The notes under the pieces are model-generated. The model searched no databases and had not been told where the DNA came from. It saw only the letters and a program-made list of their open reading frames with translations. A stretch of DNA of 37,265 nt from Flavobacteriaceae bacterium (GTDB lineage: Bacteria; Bacteroidota; Bacteroidia; Flavobacteriales; Flavobacteriaceae): assembly GCA_009921505.1 (NCBI GenBank), contig RFXU01000003.1, positions 1 to 37,265 on the forward strand. Direction: 5' to 3'. Shown piece after piece: positions 7,921 to 18,350 of this stretch. How positions within the stretch are numbered: the stretch's first letter is position 1; each line of letters opens with the position of its first letter. A program made the translations under genes and the position numbers.

Positions 7921-8793
7921 TTATCGCCCATCTGAAAAGACTTTTATGCGCTCGGCTAAAGCATCATCTACGGGGACCAAGGGCAGTCTAAGACTATTTT
8001 CACAAAGTCCTTTTTTACTGAGTAAGGCCTTGATTCCCGCGGGGTTACCTTGTTCAAAAATCATGTCGATTATAGGCATTAAATCGTAATGGAGTTCTTT
8101 AGCCCTTGCGCTATTCCCATCCAACCCAGCTTGAATCATTTGACTAAATTCTTCGGGATAGGCTTGACCAATTACAGAAATAACTCCATGTCCGCCCATA
8201 AGGGTCATCGGCAAGGCAATGAGGTCGTCTCCAGAGATGACTAAAAAACCCTCAGGAGCTGAGCGCAGGATCTCCATAGCCTGACCTAAGTCTCCAGAGG
8301 CCTCCTTAATGCCAATAATATTTTTGTGGGCCGCAAGTTTTAACACTGTTGAGGGCATCATATTGCTCGCGGTACGCCCCGGAACATTGTACAGTAGCAC
8401 GGGCACAGGACTCGCCTGAGCAACCGCTGTAAAATGAGCAATTAATCCAGACTGCGATGGTTTATTGTACATAGGAGAAACCGAGAGCACTGCAGAAATG
8501 TGATCCGGATTAACCTGGTTTAATTGTTCGACTACGGCTTTAGTGTCATTACCGCCAACGCCCAAAACAATAGGTACTCTGTTGGCATTTACAGCGAGAA
8601 CAGCAGATAAAACGGCCTCCTTTTCTTGTTTTGTCAAGGTGACACTTTCTCCCGTTGTGCCCAAAACCACTAAATAATTAATTCCCTTATCTATTTGAAA
8701 ATTAACAATTCGTTCTAAAGCTTGAAAATCTATAGCGCCTTGATTGTCAAACGGTGTAATTAAGGCAACACCCGTACCGATTAAATTGGTCAT
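7921..8793 (-). CDS. dapA: 4-hydroxy-tetrahydrodipicolinate synthase DapA
   Basis: Condenses pyruvate with aspartate semialdehyde, the first committed step of the lysine and meso-diaminopimelate pathway. The 290-residue TIM barrel shows the expected active site: Thr46-Thr47 in GTTGES, Tyr109 in SPMYNKP, Tyr135 and Arg140 in LLYNVPGRT, and the Schiff-base Lys163 in GIKEASGDL. The GDD motif (188-190) and GHGVISVIG are also present. Its ATG overlaps the stop of the DUF6913 gene (ATGA), so the two are translationally coupled. dapF at 21431-22198 acts later in the same pathway. There are 121 nt and a separate promoter-like box between it and bamD. Confidence 0.97.
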   Translation of the reverse strand: MTNLIGTGVALITPFDNQGAIDFQALERIVNFQIDKGINYLVVLGTTGESVTLTKQEKEAVLSAVLAVNANRVPIVLGVGGNDTKAVVEQLNQVNPDHISAVLSVSPMYNKPSQSGLIAHFTAVAQASPVPVLLYNVPGRTASNMMPSTVLKLAAHKNIIGIKEASGDLGQAMEILRSAPEGFLVISGDDLIALPMTLMGGHGVISVIGQAYPEEFSQMIQAGLDGNSARAKELHYDLMPIIDMIFEQGNPAGIKALLSKKGLCENSLRLPLVPVDDALAERIKVFSDGR

Positions 8794-9326
8794 AATTTTT
8801 TATTTAATATACTCATGTATTTGACAAATTCACTGCGCATCAGCGCCAAACGTTCCGGCGCCACAGCCAATGACAAGTCAAATAATTCTTGGTTCAATCC
8901 TTGACTGCCCACCTTGAACTTACTCTTGCTTTTGGCCACAACTAAATCAAGCAGCTTATTGCCAGGTTCGTAAAGAGCGAGCAGAACATCGAATGGGGTG
9001 TCAATAAATTCTATTGCCCCGGGATTATCGATATGACCTTGCCAATCAAAATCAGTATTGGTTAACTGGTTTTGTCTCAATGTAGGCAACTTTTTTTTGA
9101 CCTCTAAATAAGTGAAAACCTTAATGTCTTTTGGCGCCATATTTAAATCGGCATACCAATCATAAAGCACATCGAACTCGGGAACCATACGCTCATCAAT
9201 CAATACTCCTAGAGTATGGCATTTGGTATTTAAGCCCGAACGATCGCGATGCCTTAAGGCTTGATCTAAATCGCGACTTAACCACTTTCGTTTAATCCAT
9301 TCTTTGAGGTTGTGAAGAATATCCAT
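8790..9326 (-). CDS. DUF6913 family protein of unknown function
   Basis: A 178-residue cytoplasmic protein without signal peptide or membrane segment. It begins with a basic amphipathic helix (MDILHNLKEWIKRKWLSRDL) and continues with an alpha/beta body (HTLGVLIDERM, IKVFTYLEVKKK, AIEFIDTPFDVLLALYEP, KLLDLVVAKSKSKFKVGSQG). I recognise it as the DUF6913-type protein encoded between ligA and dapA in Flavobacteriia; I know of no assigned function. It starts 3 nt after the ligA stop and overlaps dapA by 4 nt, so it is made together with both. No catalytic motif is evident. Confidence 0.8.
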   Translation of the reverse strand: MDILHNLKEWIKRKWLSRDLDQALRHRDRSGLNTKCHTLGVLIDERMVPEFDVLYDWYADLNMAPKDIKVFTYLEVKKKLPTLRQNQLTNTDFDWQGHIDNPGAIEFIDTPFDVLLALYEPGNKLLDLVVAKSKSKFKVGSQGLNQELFDLSLAVAPERLALMRSEFVKYMSILNKKL

Positions 9327-9329
9327 GAC

Positions 9330-11354
<2,025 letters not shown>

Positions 11355-11413
11355 TCATTAGGCTCGAAACCGAGTTCCATAACAATAATTACATTCATAC
11401 TAATCATTCAGAA

Positions 11414-12259
11414 TTATGGTTTTAACCCCGAAACAAAACGCCATTTACCCCACTGGTCCTTCCACTTTTTAACATGGATATACCCGTTCTCTTGCATTTG
11501 AACAGCAACCCCTTGAGCAAATTCAAAATGACATTCAAAATATAAACCTCCACCGTGATTCAAGCATTTAAATCCCTTTTGAATGATCTCGGTATAGAAT
11601 TTTAATGGATCCTCTTGCGGCACAAAAAGAGCCAAGTGTGGTTCATAATCAACCACATTTTGATCCATACTGAATTGTTCCTCTTGCGGAATATAGGGCG
11701 GATTTGACACAATCAAATCATAATTCTCTTGGGGCCAAGGTTTTAAAACATCTTGTCTTTGCCAATGAACTTGTTGTTTAAATTGCTTTTGATTTCGCTT
11801 AGCGACGGTCAGGGCCATAGTCGAAACATCCCATGCAAACCACTGTGTTTTGGGCATTGAATGCGCTAGGCTAAGCGCGATGCAGCCCGAACCTGTGCCT
11901 ATATCAAGGGCAGTTCTCACCTCTTTCCCTTTGAGGTGTTCTAGCAAATACATCACCAATTCTTCTGTTTCCGGCCTAGGAATCAATACATCTGGGGTTA
12001 CCAAAAACTTCTGATCACAAAACCACGTATACCCCAAAATTTGTTGCATCGGCTCAAGGGACTGAAGTCTTTTAAGAACATTGTTTAACCATTCCAGGTC
12101 GAGGCTCGATATGACCGTTTCCTTTTGGGTAATTAAATCAATAGCGGACCAATTAAAACGATCCGTGAGGGCCATTATAAGCAAGCTCCGAATTTCCTCC
12201 TTTGGATATGTACCGTTAAGGGTTTGATTCCAATGCGCCTGACATTTACCTAGGGTCAT
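11414..12259 (-). CDS. prmC: Release factor glutamine methyltransferase PrmC
   Basis: Methylates the Gln of the GGQ motif in release factors RF1 and RF2, using S-adenosylmethionine. The 281 residues comprise the helical N-terminal domain (to about 75), the linker motif LIPRPETEEL (92-101), the SAM-binding DIGTGSGCIALSLA (119-132) and the catalytic NPPY motif at 186-189 in VSNPPYIPQEE. The YEPHLALF segment is also characteristic. The start ATG shares its A with the TAA stop of the GNAT gene (TAATG), so the two are coupled. The stop is followed by a 77-nt gap to ligA in which I see only the ligA -7 box. Confidence 0.95.
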   Translation of the reverse strand: MTLGKCQAHWNQTLNGTYPKEEIRSLLIMALTDRFNWSAIDLITQKETVISSLDLEWLNNVLKRLQSLEPMQQILGYTWFCDQKFLVTPDVLIPRPETEELVMYLLEHLKGKEVRTALDIGTGSGCIALSLAHSMPKTQWFAWDVSTMALTVAKRNQKQFKQQVHWQRQDVLKPWPQENYDLIVSNPPYIPQEEQFSMDQNVVDYEPHLALFVPQEDPLKFYTEIIQKGFKCLNHGGGLYFECHFEFAQGVAVQMQENGYIHVKKWKDQWGKWRFVSGLKP

Positions 12260-12741
12260 TAAAATAAGGTTTTTAGCATCTGAATTCCACAGGCATGGTG
12301 CCCGGTATCCCCTAATGGCCCATCGATATAATCAAACCCTGATTGTTGATAGAGTTTTTGAGCCTGCTCCATGTATTCCATAGTCTCCAAATAACAATGA
12401 CTATAGCCCATGGAACTGGCAAAACTCAGGCACAAATTCATCATATTTCGACCATAACCCTTTCCGCGTACCCTTTTGTCAAAATACATTTTTTGTAGTT
12501 CACAGTAGCTGTCTAGATAATTTTCCAATGGAGCGATACCGCCTCCACCATAAATGCTTTGTCCATCTGTAAGAATAAAATATCGAGTCTTCTCTTTTTG
12601 ATAGGTCTCAAACATACAATCAAGCGAGGGGTCCGCATAGGCCGTACCGACTTTTGGCACATTGAATTCCACTAAAACTGAGCGAATGAGTTGCCCGATT
12701 TCGGGATCGTCTTCTGGTTGAATCAATCTTATTGCTAACAT
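12259..12741 (-). CDS. GNAT family N-acetyltransferase
   Basis: A 160-residue single-domain acetyltransferase of the GNAT fold. The N-terminal strand-helix (LAIRLIQPEDDPEIGQLIRS), the strand DGQSIYGGGGIAPLE, the acetyl-CoA pyrophosphate loop VRGKGYGRNMM (R/Q-x-x-G-x-G/A form, about residues 90-100) and the C-terminal EQAQKLYQQSGFDYIDGPLG are visible. The substrate cannot be inferred; free-standing GNAT proteins next to prmC are seen in Flavobacteriia, but this does not fix the function. It overlaps prmC by one base and is divergent from ribD across a 31-bp gap that must hold both promoters. Confidence 0.85.
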   Translation of the reverse strand: MLAIRLIQPEDDPEIGQLIRSVLVEFNVPKVGTAYADPSLDCMFETYQKEKTRYFILTDGQSIYGGGGIAPLENYLDSYCELQKMYFDKRVRGKGYGRNMMNLCLSFASSMGYSHCYLETMEYMEQAQKLYQQSGFDYIDGPLGDTGHHACGIQMLKTLF

Positions 12742-12763
12742 TGAGGGTATAAAATTTTCGCAG

Positions 12764-12771
12764 TACTTTTG
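12764..12771 (+). promoter_or_regulatory. -7 promoter element just before ribD
   Basis: TACTTTTG fits TAnnTTTG perfectly and is separated by a single base from the ribD ATG at 12773. ATTG at 12740-12743 lies 20 nt upstream as a 3-of-4 -33 match. The expected transcription start would fall around 12776, inside the first codons. Confidence 0.4.
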
Positions 12772-12772
12772 A

Positions 12773-13741
12773 ATGGTGAAGATACACGAAAAATTTATGG
12801 CCCGCTGTCTTCAATTGGCGGAAAATGGCAAAGGCACAACCTATCCAAATCCAATGGTAGGCTGCGTGATTGTAAAAAACAATTCTATTTTATCTGAAGG
12901 CTGGCATCACCGTGCTGGCGAGCCCCATGCGGAGGCCCAAGCCATTAATAATATCGACGCAAAGGACTTAGCGGGCGCCACTTTATATGTCAATTTGGAG
13001 CCCTGTAATCATGTGGGACGTACGGCTGCTTGTGCTCCTTTGATTGTCACCTCTGGTATAAAAAAAGTAGTGATAGGAAGTCTCGATACGCATCACAAAG
13101 TAAATGGATCAGGAATCGAGCATTTAAAAAAACATGGGATTGAGGTCGTGTCGAATATATTGACTCAACAGTGCCGGTCTTTAAATAAGCGGTCTTTCAT
13201 GTTTCATGAACAGCATCGTCCTTATGTGGTCTTAAAGTGGGCAGAAACAAAAAATGGCCTGGTGGCACCACTTGCCAAAAACCAGCTGCGCCCGGTGTGG
13301 ATCAGCAATGAATACGCCCGACAACATACCCATGTATTGCGCAGTAATGAACACGCCATTTTGGTGGGACACAGAACTTGGGCACTGGACAGCCCAAAAT
13401 TATCAGCCTATCGTTGGAATGAAAATAACCCTCAAATCGTTGTTCTAGGTGGAGAAAAACCAATAAAGCAAGAGGTAATTTGGTTGAGCTCAGAACAATA
13501 TAAAACCGCGGAACAGGTTTTATCAAAATTGTATGAATTGGAATTACAAAGTGTACTTGTCGAGGGAGGACCTGAAACCCTTCAACGTTTTATTGACGCC
13601 AATCTTTGGGATGAATGCTTTGTCTATAAAAGTCAAGACTATTGGAATGACGGGCTTCTAGGGCCAAAATTAAATAAAAGCCTCTCTCCCATTGCAACCT
13701 TCCAGGACAACGTCTTATACCACGGAAAAAACCAATTATGA
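12773..13741 (+). CDS. ribD: Bifunctional riboflavin biosynthesis deaminase/reductase RibD
   Basis: Deaminates 2,5-diamino-6-ribosylamino-pyrimidinone phosphate and reduces its ribosyl group, steps two and three of riboflavin synthesis. Residues 1 to about 145 are the cytidine-deaminase-like zinc domain, with His52 and Glu54 in PHAEAQA and the zinc Cys78 and Cys87 in the PCNHVGRTAAC segment. Residues from about 148 (RPYVVLKWAETKNGLVA) are the NADPH-dependent reductase with WISNEYARQHTHVLRSNEHAILVG and the LVEGGPETLQRF motif. At 322 residues it is somewhat shorter than E. coli RibD (367). The stop overlaps the next gene by 4 nt (ATGA). MVKIHEKFM matches family N-termini, so I keep this start although the -7 box nearly touches it. 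Confidence 0.95.
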   Translation: MVKIHEKFMARCLQLAENGKGTTYPNPMVGCVIVKNNSILSEGWHHRAGEPHAEAQAINNIDAKDLAGATLYVNLEPCNHVGRTAACAPLIVTSGIKKVVIGSLDTHHKVNGSGIEHLKKHGIEVVSNILTQQCRSLNKRSFMFHEQHRPYVVLKWAETKNGLVAPLAKNQLRPVWISNEYARQHTHVLRSNEHAILVGHRTWALDSPKLSAYRWNENNPQIVVLGGEKPIKQEVIWLSSEQYKTAEQVLSKLYELELQSVLVEGGPETLQRFIDANLWDECFVYKSQDYWNDGLLGPKLNKSLSPIATFQDNVLYHGKNQL

Positions 13742-14361
13742 GTTCCACTCAGGACCTTAAAACAATTGAGAAGGGCGCCTTTGATATCATCTACAAAGAC
13801 AAAGGAAGTAAGTTCATTGGGTTTGCCAAACATGTCGATAGCCCTGAAGAGGCGACAGCTTTTTTTGAACTTTTAAAAAAGCAGCATCATGGAGCCAATC
13901 ATTGCTGCTATGCCTACCGGCTAGGTGCTCAGGGGCAAGAGATGCGCGCCAATGACGACGGAGAACCGACCCACAGTGCGGGGACTCCGATCTTAGGACA
14001 AATTCAATCATTTGGTCTTACCAATACCGCCGTAGCGGTCATCCGCTATTTTGGCGGAACAAAACTTGGCGTTGGGGGCTTAGTAAAGGCCTATAAAGCG
14101 ACCGCTCAATTAACCTTGGAGGCTTCTTCATTTAAGTTAGAAGTTGTTTATCAAAAAGCTCAATTAAATTTTAAATATCGCGATATCGGTGCAGCCATGA
14201 ATTGGCTCAAACAAGAGCAGTGTCTCATTATAGAGCAGCATCTCGATCAAAAATGTCGCATTCAATTCAATCTACCCGCCCTCAAAGTGGAGCAGGCTCA
14301 GGAATTTTGGAACAGTCAACCCGAACTCTATTTTGAAGTTTTAAACAATGACGACTATTGA
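13738..14361 (+). CDS. YigZ/IMPACT family protein
   Basis: A 207-residue member of the UPF0029/IMPACT family. The N-terminal domain has the family signature DDGEPTHSAGTPILGQI followed by VAVIRYFGGTKLGVGGLVKAY (about residues 100-121), and the C-terminal part (about 135-207) is the ferredoxin-like DUF1949-type domain. The eukaryotic relative IMPACT binds GCN1, and bacterial YigZ has been proposed to bind nucleic acid, but its role is not settled. It is translationally coupled to ribD by a 4-nt overlap and faces the thioesterase gene with only 5 nt between their stops. Confidence 0.9.
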   Translation: MSSTQDLKTIEKGAFDIIYKDKGSKFIGFAKHVDSPEEATAFFELLKKQHHGANHCCYAYRLGAQGQEMRANDDGEPTHSAGTPILGQIQSFGLTNTAVAVIRYFGGTKLGVGGLVKAYKATAQLTLEASSFKLEVVYQKAQLNFKYRDIGAAMNWLKQEQCLIIEQHLDQKCRIQFNLPALKVEQAQEFWNSQPELYFEVLNNDDY

Positions 14362-14366
14362 TTGAG

Positions 14367-14777
14367 TTAGTCCATACACTTTGCAATGGCCTCGATTAAA
14401 TATTCTGGAGCCGGGGTAATTTTCATGGTGTTTTTATCGACAAAAGCGAGCGTAGTTTCGGCAGTGATCAATTGTTTCTGGTCTTCATTAAAAATCGCGT
14501 AAGAAAACTGAATCTTTACCCCCGGCATTTTGACCAAAGTCGTCTCAATTAATAACAGATCGTCATATCTTCCTGGAGCATGATAATTGATACTGAATTG
14601 AGTCACAGGAAGTAAGATGTTTTGAGCTTCCAACTCCTTGTATGATAAACCCATTTTTCTCAGCCAATCGGTCCGCCCTTGCTCTAGGTATAATGCGTAA
14701 TTTCCATAGTAAACAAAGCCCATTTGGTCGGTTTCACCGTATCTTACGCGAATCTCAGTTGTTGTTTTACAAAGCAT
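14367..14777 (-). CDS. YbgC-like acyl-CoA thioesterase (4HBT hot-dog fold)
   Basis: A 136-residue single hot-dog domain. The signature RVRYGETDQMGFVYYGNYALYLEQGR (about residues 10-35) carries Asp17, aligned with the catalytic Asp of Pseudomonas 4-hydroxybenzoyl-CoA thioesterase. The helix DWLRKMGLSYKELE and strands with FSINYHAPGRYDDLLLIET follow the fold. It presumably hydrolyses acyl-CoA or acyl-ACP thioesters in the cytoplasm; in proteobacteria YbgC sits with the tol-pal genes, which are not seen here. It is convergent with the yigZ-like gene and shares the 207-nt intergenic region with the divergent dnaA. Confidence 0.88.
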   Translation of the reverse strand: MLCKTTTEIRVRYGETDQMGFVYYGNYALYLEQGRTDWLRKMGLSYKELEAQNILLPVTQFSINYHAPGRYDDLLLIETTLVKMPGVKIQFSYAIFNEDQKQLITAETTLAFVDKNTMKITPAPEYLIEAIAKCMD

Positions 14778-14984
14778 ATTGAATTTTGAAATTATGAACC
14801 TTGTTTATATTAATCAATGCCTTCTAATAATGATGAAAAAAAAATCAAAATTCAATAGGCTTTCTATTTTTTTTTTAGATTTTTTGTTCACATATTTGTA
14901 GTGTTAAGAAAATGTTAGCAAATCTTCTTAGAAAGGCTAATTTCATTCTATTTTTTAACTAAAATTAAAACGCTTTAACTAATT
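14778..14984 (+). promoter_or_regulatory. Divergent upstream region of dnaA with candidate promoter and one DnaA-box-like site
   Basis: This AT-rich stretch contains long A and T tracts (14835-14843, 14867-14876). CATATTTG at 14891-14898 is a 7-of-8 match to the Bacteroidota -7 element, with TTTT rather than TTTG 19 nt upstream, giving a leader of about 80 nt. TTGTTCACA at 14884-14892 is one mismatch from the DnaA box TTATNCACA and overlaps the -7 box, as an autorepression site would. Only one such site is visible, so this is not an obvious replication origin. Confidence 0.35.
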
Positions 14985-16412
14985 ATGGGGAGAACTGCGG
15001 AAACAGTTTGGGGAAATTGCTTGTCATTTATCGAAGACAATATTTCTACGCAAGCCTATAAAACCTGGTTCGAACCGATCAAAGCGGTTAAACTTGTGGA
15101 CAATGCCTTAAGCATTCAAGTTCCGAGTAAATTCTTTTACGAATGGCTGGAAGAGCATTACGTAAAACTCCTCAAAGTTTCTTTGACTCGTGAATTAGGG
15201 GCAAAAGCAAAATTGGTGTATATCATTAAGATGGAAAACACCTATGGAAACAAACAACCCTTTACTGAAAAAATCCCAAGCGCTAATAGAGGTCAACTTA
15301 AGGATCAGGAGGTCGACGTGCCGCTGAAGCACAAAAGCCCTGAGCTAAAAAACCCTTTTGTGATTCCTGGGATCCGTAATGTAAAAATTGAATCCCAGCT
15401 CAATCCGAATTATAATTTTGAGAATTTCTTAGAAGGCGACTCTAACCGACTGGCTCGTTCTGCAGGTTATGCCGTGGCAAACAAACCCGGAGGCACTTCT
15501 TTTAACCCATTACTTATTTTCGGAGGCGTCGGTCTAGGAAAAACCCATTTGGCGCACGCGATTGGGGTAGAAATCAAGGAAAAGTATCCAGAGAAGACCG
15601 TATTGTATATCTCTGCAGAAAAATTTACGCAACAATACATTGAGTCTGTTAAAAAGAACAACCGAAACGACTTTATTCACTTCTATCAGATTATTGATGT
15701 TTTGATTGTTGATGACATTCAGTTGTTGTCAGGTAAAGCAGGAACACAGGATGTTTTCTTCCATATTTTCAATCATTTACACCAAAACGGAAAACAGGTT
15801 ATCCTTACAAGCGATAAGGCCCCTGTGGACATGATGGATATTGAACAGCGCCTGCTTTCAAGGTTTAAATGGGGGCTTTCTGCCGAACTCAATCATCCAG
15901 ATTACGAAACTCGTGTGGCTATAATTAAAAATAAACTCTATCGCGATGGTGTTGAAATGCCTGAAGAGATTATTGAGTTCTTGGCCAACAACATCAAAAC
16001 AAATATCAGAGAACTCGAGGGCGCAATTATTTCGCTCATAGCCCACTCTTCATTTAACCGAAGAGAGATCACCATCGACCTGGCTAAGAAAATCGTTGAT
16101 AATTACGTCAAGCATACCAAACGCGAGGTTTCTATAGATTACATTCAAAAAGTAGTCAGCGAGTATTTCCAAATGGATGTGGATACCTTACAGTCAAAAA
16201 CCAGAAAACGACATATCGTTCAGGCGCGACAATTGGCGATGTTCTTTGCCAAAAAGTTCACCAAAGCCTCTTTGGCCTCCATTGGGTCTCAAATCGGCCA
16301 AAGGGATCATGCCACAGTGCTACACGCCTGCAAAACGGTGGACAATCTATCCAGCACTGATAAGCAGTTTCGAAAATACGTCGAAGACTTGAATAAAAAA
16401 TTAACCCTATAA
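14985..16412 (+). CDS. dnaA: Chromosomal replication initiator protein DnaA
   Basis: Binds DnaA boxes and opens the origin. All four domains are present in 475 residues: domain I (1 to about 85, WGNCLSFIEDNISTQAYKTWF), a linker rich in Lys and Pro (to about 140), the AAA+ domain III with NPNYNFENFLEG, Walker A GGVGLGKT at 180-187, Walker B VLIVDDIQLL (Asp243-Asp244) and sensor region LLSRFKWGLSAEL, and domain IV with the DNA-binding signature IGSQIGQRDHATVLHACKTV near 440-460. The ATG at 14985 gives the usual MGRTAETVWGNCL-type N-terminus. A terminator starts right at its stop codon. Confidence 0.98.
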   Translation: MGRTAETVWGNCLSFIEDNISTQAYKTWFEPIKAVKLVDNALSIQVPSKFFYEWLEEHYVKLLKVSLTRELGAKAKLVYIIKMENTYGNKQPFTEKIPSANRGQLKDQEVDVPLKHKSPELKNPFVIPGIRNVKIESQLNPNYNFENFLEGDSNRLARSAGYAVANKPGGTSFNPLLIFGGVGLGKTHLAHAIGVEIKEKYPEKTVLYISAEKFTQQYIESVKKNNRNDFIHFYQIIDVLIVDDIQLLSGKAGTQDVFFHIFNHLHQNGKQVILTSDKAPVDMMDIEQRLLSRFKWGLSAELNHPDYETRVAIIKNKLYRDGVEMPEEIIEFLANNIKTNIRELEGAIISLIAHSSFNRREITIDLAKKIVDNYVKHTKREVSIDYIQKVVSEYFQMDVDTLQSKTRKRHIVQARQLAMFFAKKFTKASLASIGSQIGQRDHATVLHACKTVDNLSSTDKQFRKYVEDLNKKLTL

Positions 16413-16443
16413 ATCCCGAACCTTATCGGGATTTTCCTTTTTC
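16412..16443 (+). terminator. Intrinsic terminator after dnaA
   Basis: An 8-bp stem (AATCCCGA 16412-16419 with TCGGGATT 16426-16433) with a 6-nt loop, followed by TTCCTTTTTC. It begins on the last base of the dnaA stop codon and ends directly before the ATG of the phosphatase gene. Confidence 0.6.
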
Positions 16444-16914
16444 ATGAAAAAGACAAAAATTTTGATGGTGTGCCTTGGGAATATTTGTCGATCGCCCTTG
16501 GCTGAAGGAATTCTTCAAGACAAATTAGATCCAACACGATTTTCGGTGTCGTCTGCGGGCACAGGAAGCTGGCACGTGGGCAATCCGCCTGATCCGCGCA
16601 GTATTGACATTGCTAAAAAGCGAGGCTTGGACATAAGTCGTCAAACGGCCCAGCAGTTCAAAGCTTCTTTTTTCGATGAGTTTGATCTGATTTATGCTAT
16701 GGACCAAAGCAATTTCAGCGATCTCAAAGCCTTAGCAAAAACCCCAGAGCAACTCGACAAACTAAGTCTAATACTCGATGCTATTTTTCCTGGAGAAGGC
16801 GTGGATGTTCCTGATCCCTATTACGGAGGAGCATCTGGTTTTTCAGAGGTCTATGATCTCATTGATCGGGCCTGTATTGCCATTGCTCATAGGATCGACA
16901 AAAAAAATGATTAA
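16444..16914 (+). CDS. Low-molecular-weight protein tyrosine phosphatase
   Basis: A 156-residue cytoplasmic phosphatase. The P-loop CLGNICRS places the nucleophile Cys10 and the phosphate-binding Arg16 in the C-x5-R motif, and the general acid is Asp124 in VPDPYYGG. The helix AEGILQDKL and the SAGTGSWHVGNPPDPRSIDIAKKRGLD segment are typical. Family members act on phosphotyrosine or other phosphomonoesters; the physiological substrate here is unknown. No partner tyrosine kinase or capsule cluster is nearby. It starts immediately after the dnaA terminator without a visible ribosome binding site. Confidence 0.93.
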   Translation: MKKTKILMVCLGNICRSPLAEGILQDKLDPTRFSVSSAGTGSWHVGNPPDPRSIDIAKKRGLDISRQTAQQFKASFFDEFDLIYAMDQSNFSDLKALAKTPEQLDKLSLILDAIFPGEGVDVPDPYYGGASGFSEVYDLIDRACIAIAHRIDKKND

Positions 16915-16976
16915 CTTCACCAAGACACCGTCCTGCTCAAGGACATAAAACTCATCAGTCTTATAATTTTTAAATC

Positions 16977-18347
16977 ATGCGCCTAATATACCGCTTAGCC
17001 CTTATTACAATCATAAGCAACTTATCCCTGAGTGCTCAATCCTTTAGTCTTAGTCCAGTGGCCAATGGCTTTAACGCCCCGTTAAATATTCAAAACGCGC
17101 AGGACGAGCGGTTATTTATAGTAGAGCAAGGGGGGCGAATTAAAATATTAAACCCTGACGGCAGTGTAGAATCGACCCCATTTTTAAACCTAAGCAGCTC
17201 AATATCCAGCGGTGGTGAGCGCGGTCTTTTAGGACTTGCCTTCCATCCAAACTATACTGATAATGGCTACTTTTTTGTGAACTATACCAACCCCAATGGC
17301 AATACGCAAATATCACGTTTTAGTGTGGACCCGTTGAATCCTAATTTGGCCGATCCGACCTCAGAATTGCCTTTAATCACTATTGTTCAGCCCTATGCAA
17401 ACCATAATGGCGGTTGTATTGCTTTTGGTCCTGATGGCTATTTGTACATCGGTATGGGTGATGGAGGCAGTGGCGGGGACCCTCAAAACTACGCGCAAAA
17501 TACAAGCAGTTTATTGGGAAAATTATTGCGCATTGATATTGACAATCCGTCGGGCAACCTAAATTATAGTATTCCTCAGGACAACCCATATTTTGGAAGT
17601 ACCACTCAGGCTCAAGAGATTTGGGCCTATGGTTTACGTAATCCATGGAAATTTAGTTTCGATAGAGATAATGGTGATTTATGGATTGCCGATGTTGGAC
17701 AAAATGCTTTTGAAGAAATTAATAAAGTCTCTTACACTCAGGCAGACATTAATTACGGATGGCGCTGTTATGAAGGCGATGAGAGTTACAACACAAGTAA
17801 CTGTGCAGATCCTTCAGGCATGGAATTTCCTTTGGCCGTTTATCCACACAGTATTGGAAGTTCAATAACCGGCGGATACGTTTATCGAGGTCCTGAAAAT
17901 AGCCCACTACAAGGTCATTATCTTTTTGCGGACTTCGTCTCTGGTTATTTAGGGGTCTTGGATCCAGCGAGCGGTAATGTTGTTTTTGATCAAAATTTAA
18001 ATCAAAACTGGGCTTCTTTTGGAGAAGGAATTGATGGTAGTCTTTACCTAACCGCTTTTAATGGGGTTGTATATAAGATAGAGCCCGAGATAGTCTTAGG
18101 GCAAACAGACCTCGTAAAAGGTTTACAAATATCCCCTAATCCTGCGCACGATCAGGCTTTATTCAATACCACAAACATTAGTGGATACGTGATTTATAAT
18201 CTCAAAGGGCAAAAAATTACCTCGGCCAAAATTAACCAAGACCGCACGGTACTCAACACCACGGACTGGCCCTCTGGCCTTTATTTGATTCAAGCTAAGT
18301 ACAATGATGGAGGAATAAGTATACAGAAACTAATGGTGCACCATTGA
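16977..18347 (+). CDS. Secreted PQQ-dependent sugar dehydrogenase-like protein with T9SS sorting domain
   Basis: A glucose/sorbosone dehydrogenase-type six-bladed beta-propeller. The signal peptide covers about residues 1-20 (ending LSLSAQ). The propeller (about 22-370) includes RLFIVEQGGRIKIL, GGERGLLGLAFHPNY, NHNGGCIAFGPDGYLYIGMGDGGSGGDP with the His that acts as base in the soluble dehydrogenase family, LLGKLLRIDID and EIWAYGLRNPWKFSFDRDNGDLWIADVGQ. The last 75 residues form a type A T9SS sorting domain (ISPNPA, then GQKI, WPSGLYLIQA and a basic-rich tail). Family members oxidise aldoses with PQQ; no PQQ synthesis gene is present here, so cofactor and substrate remain open. It stands between two genes often adjacent in relatives. 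Confidence 0.9.
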   Translation: MRLIYRLALITIISNLSLSAQSFSLSPVANGFNAPLNIQNAQDERLFIVEQGGRIKILNPDGSVESTPFLNLSSSISSGGERGLLGLAFHPNYTDNGYFFVNYTNPNGNTQISRFSVDPLNPNLADPTSELPLITIVQPYANHNGGCIAFGPDGYLYIGMGDGGSGGDPQNYAQNTSSLLGKLLRIDIDNPSGNLNYSIPQDNPYFGSTTQAQEIWAYGLRNPWKFSFDRDNGDLWIADVGQNAFEEINKVSYTQADINYGWRCYEGDESYNTSNCADPSGMEFPLAVYPHSIGSSITGGYVYRGPENSPLQGHYLFADFVSGYLGVLDPASGNVVFDQNLNQNWASFGEGIDGSLYLTAFNGVVYKIEPEIVLGQTDLVKGLQISPNPAHDQALFNTTNISGYVIYNLKGQKITSAKINQDRTVLNTTDWPSGLYLIQAKYNDGGISIQKLMVHH

Positions 18348-18350
18348 TTT

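Noticed and set aside
14778-14984. Replication origin next to dnaA
   Set aside because: Only one DnaA-box-like site (14884-14892, one mismatch) is visible and there is no repeated array. The leftward 5S rRNA at the right end also suggests the fork arrives from the right, placing the origin outside.
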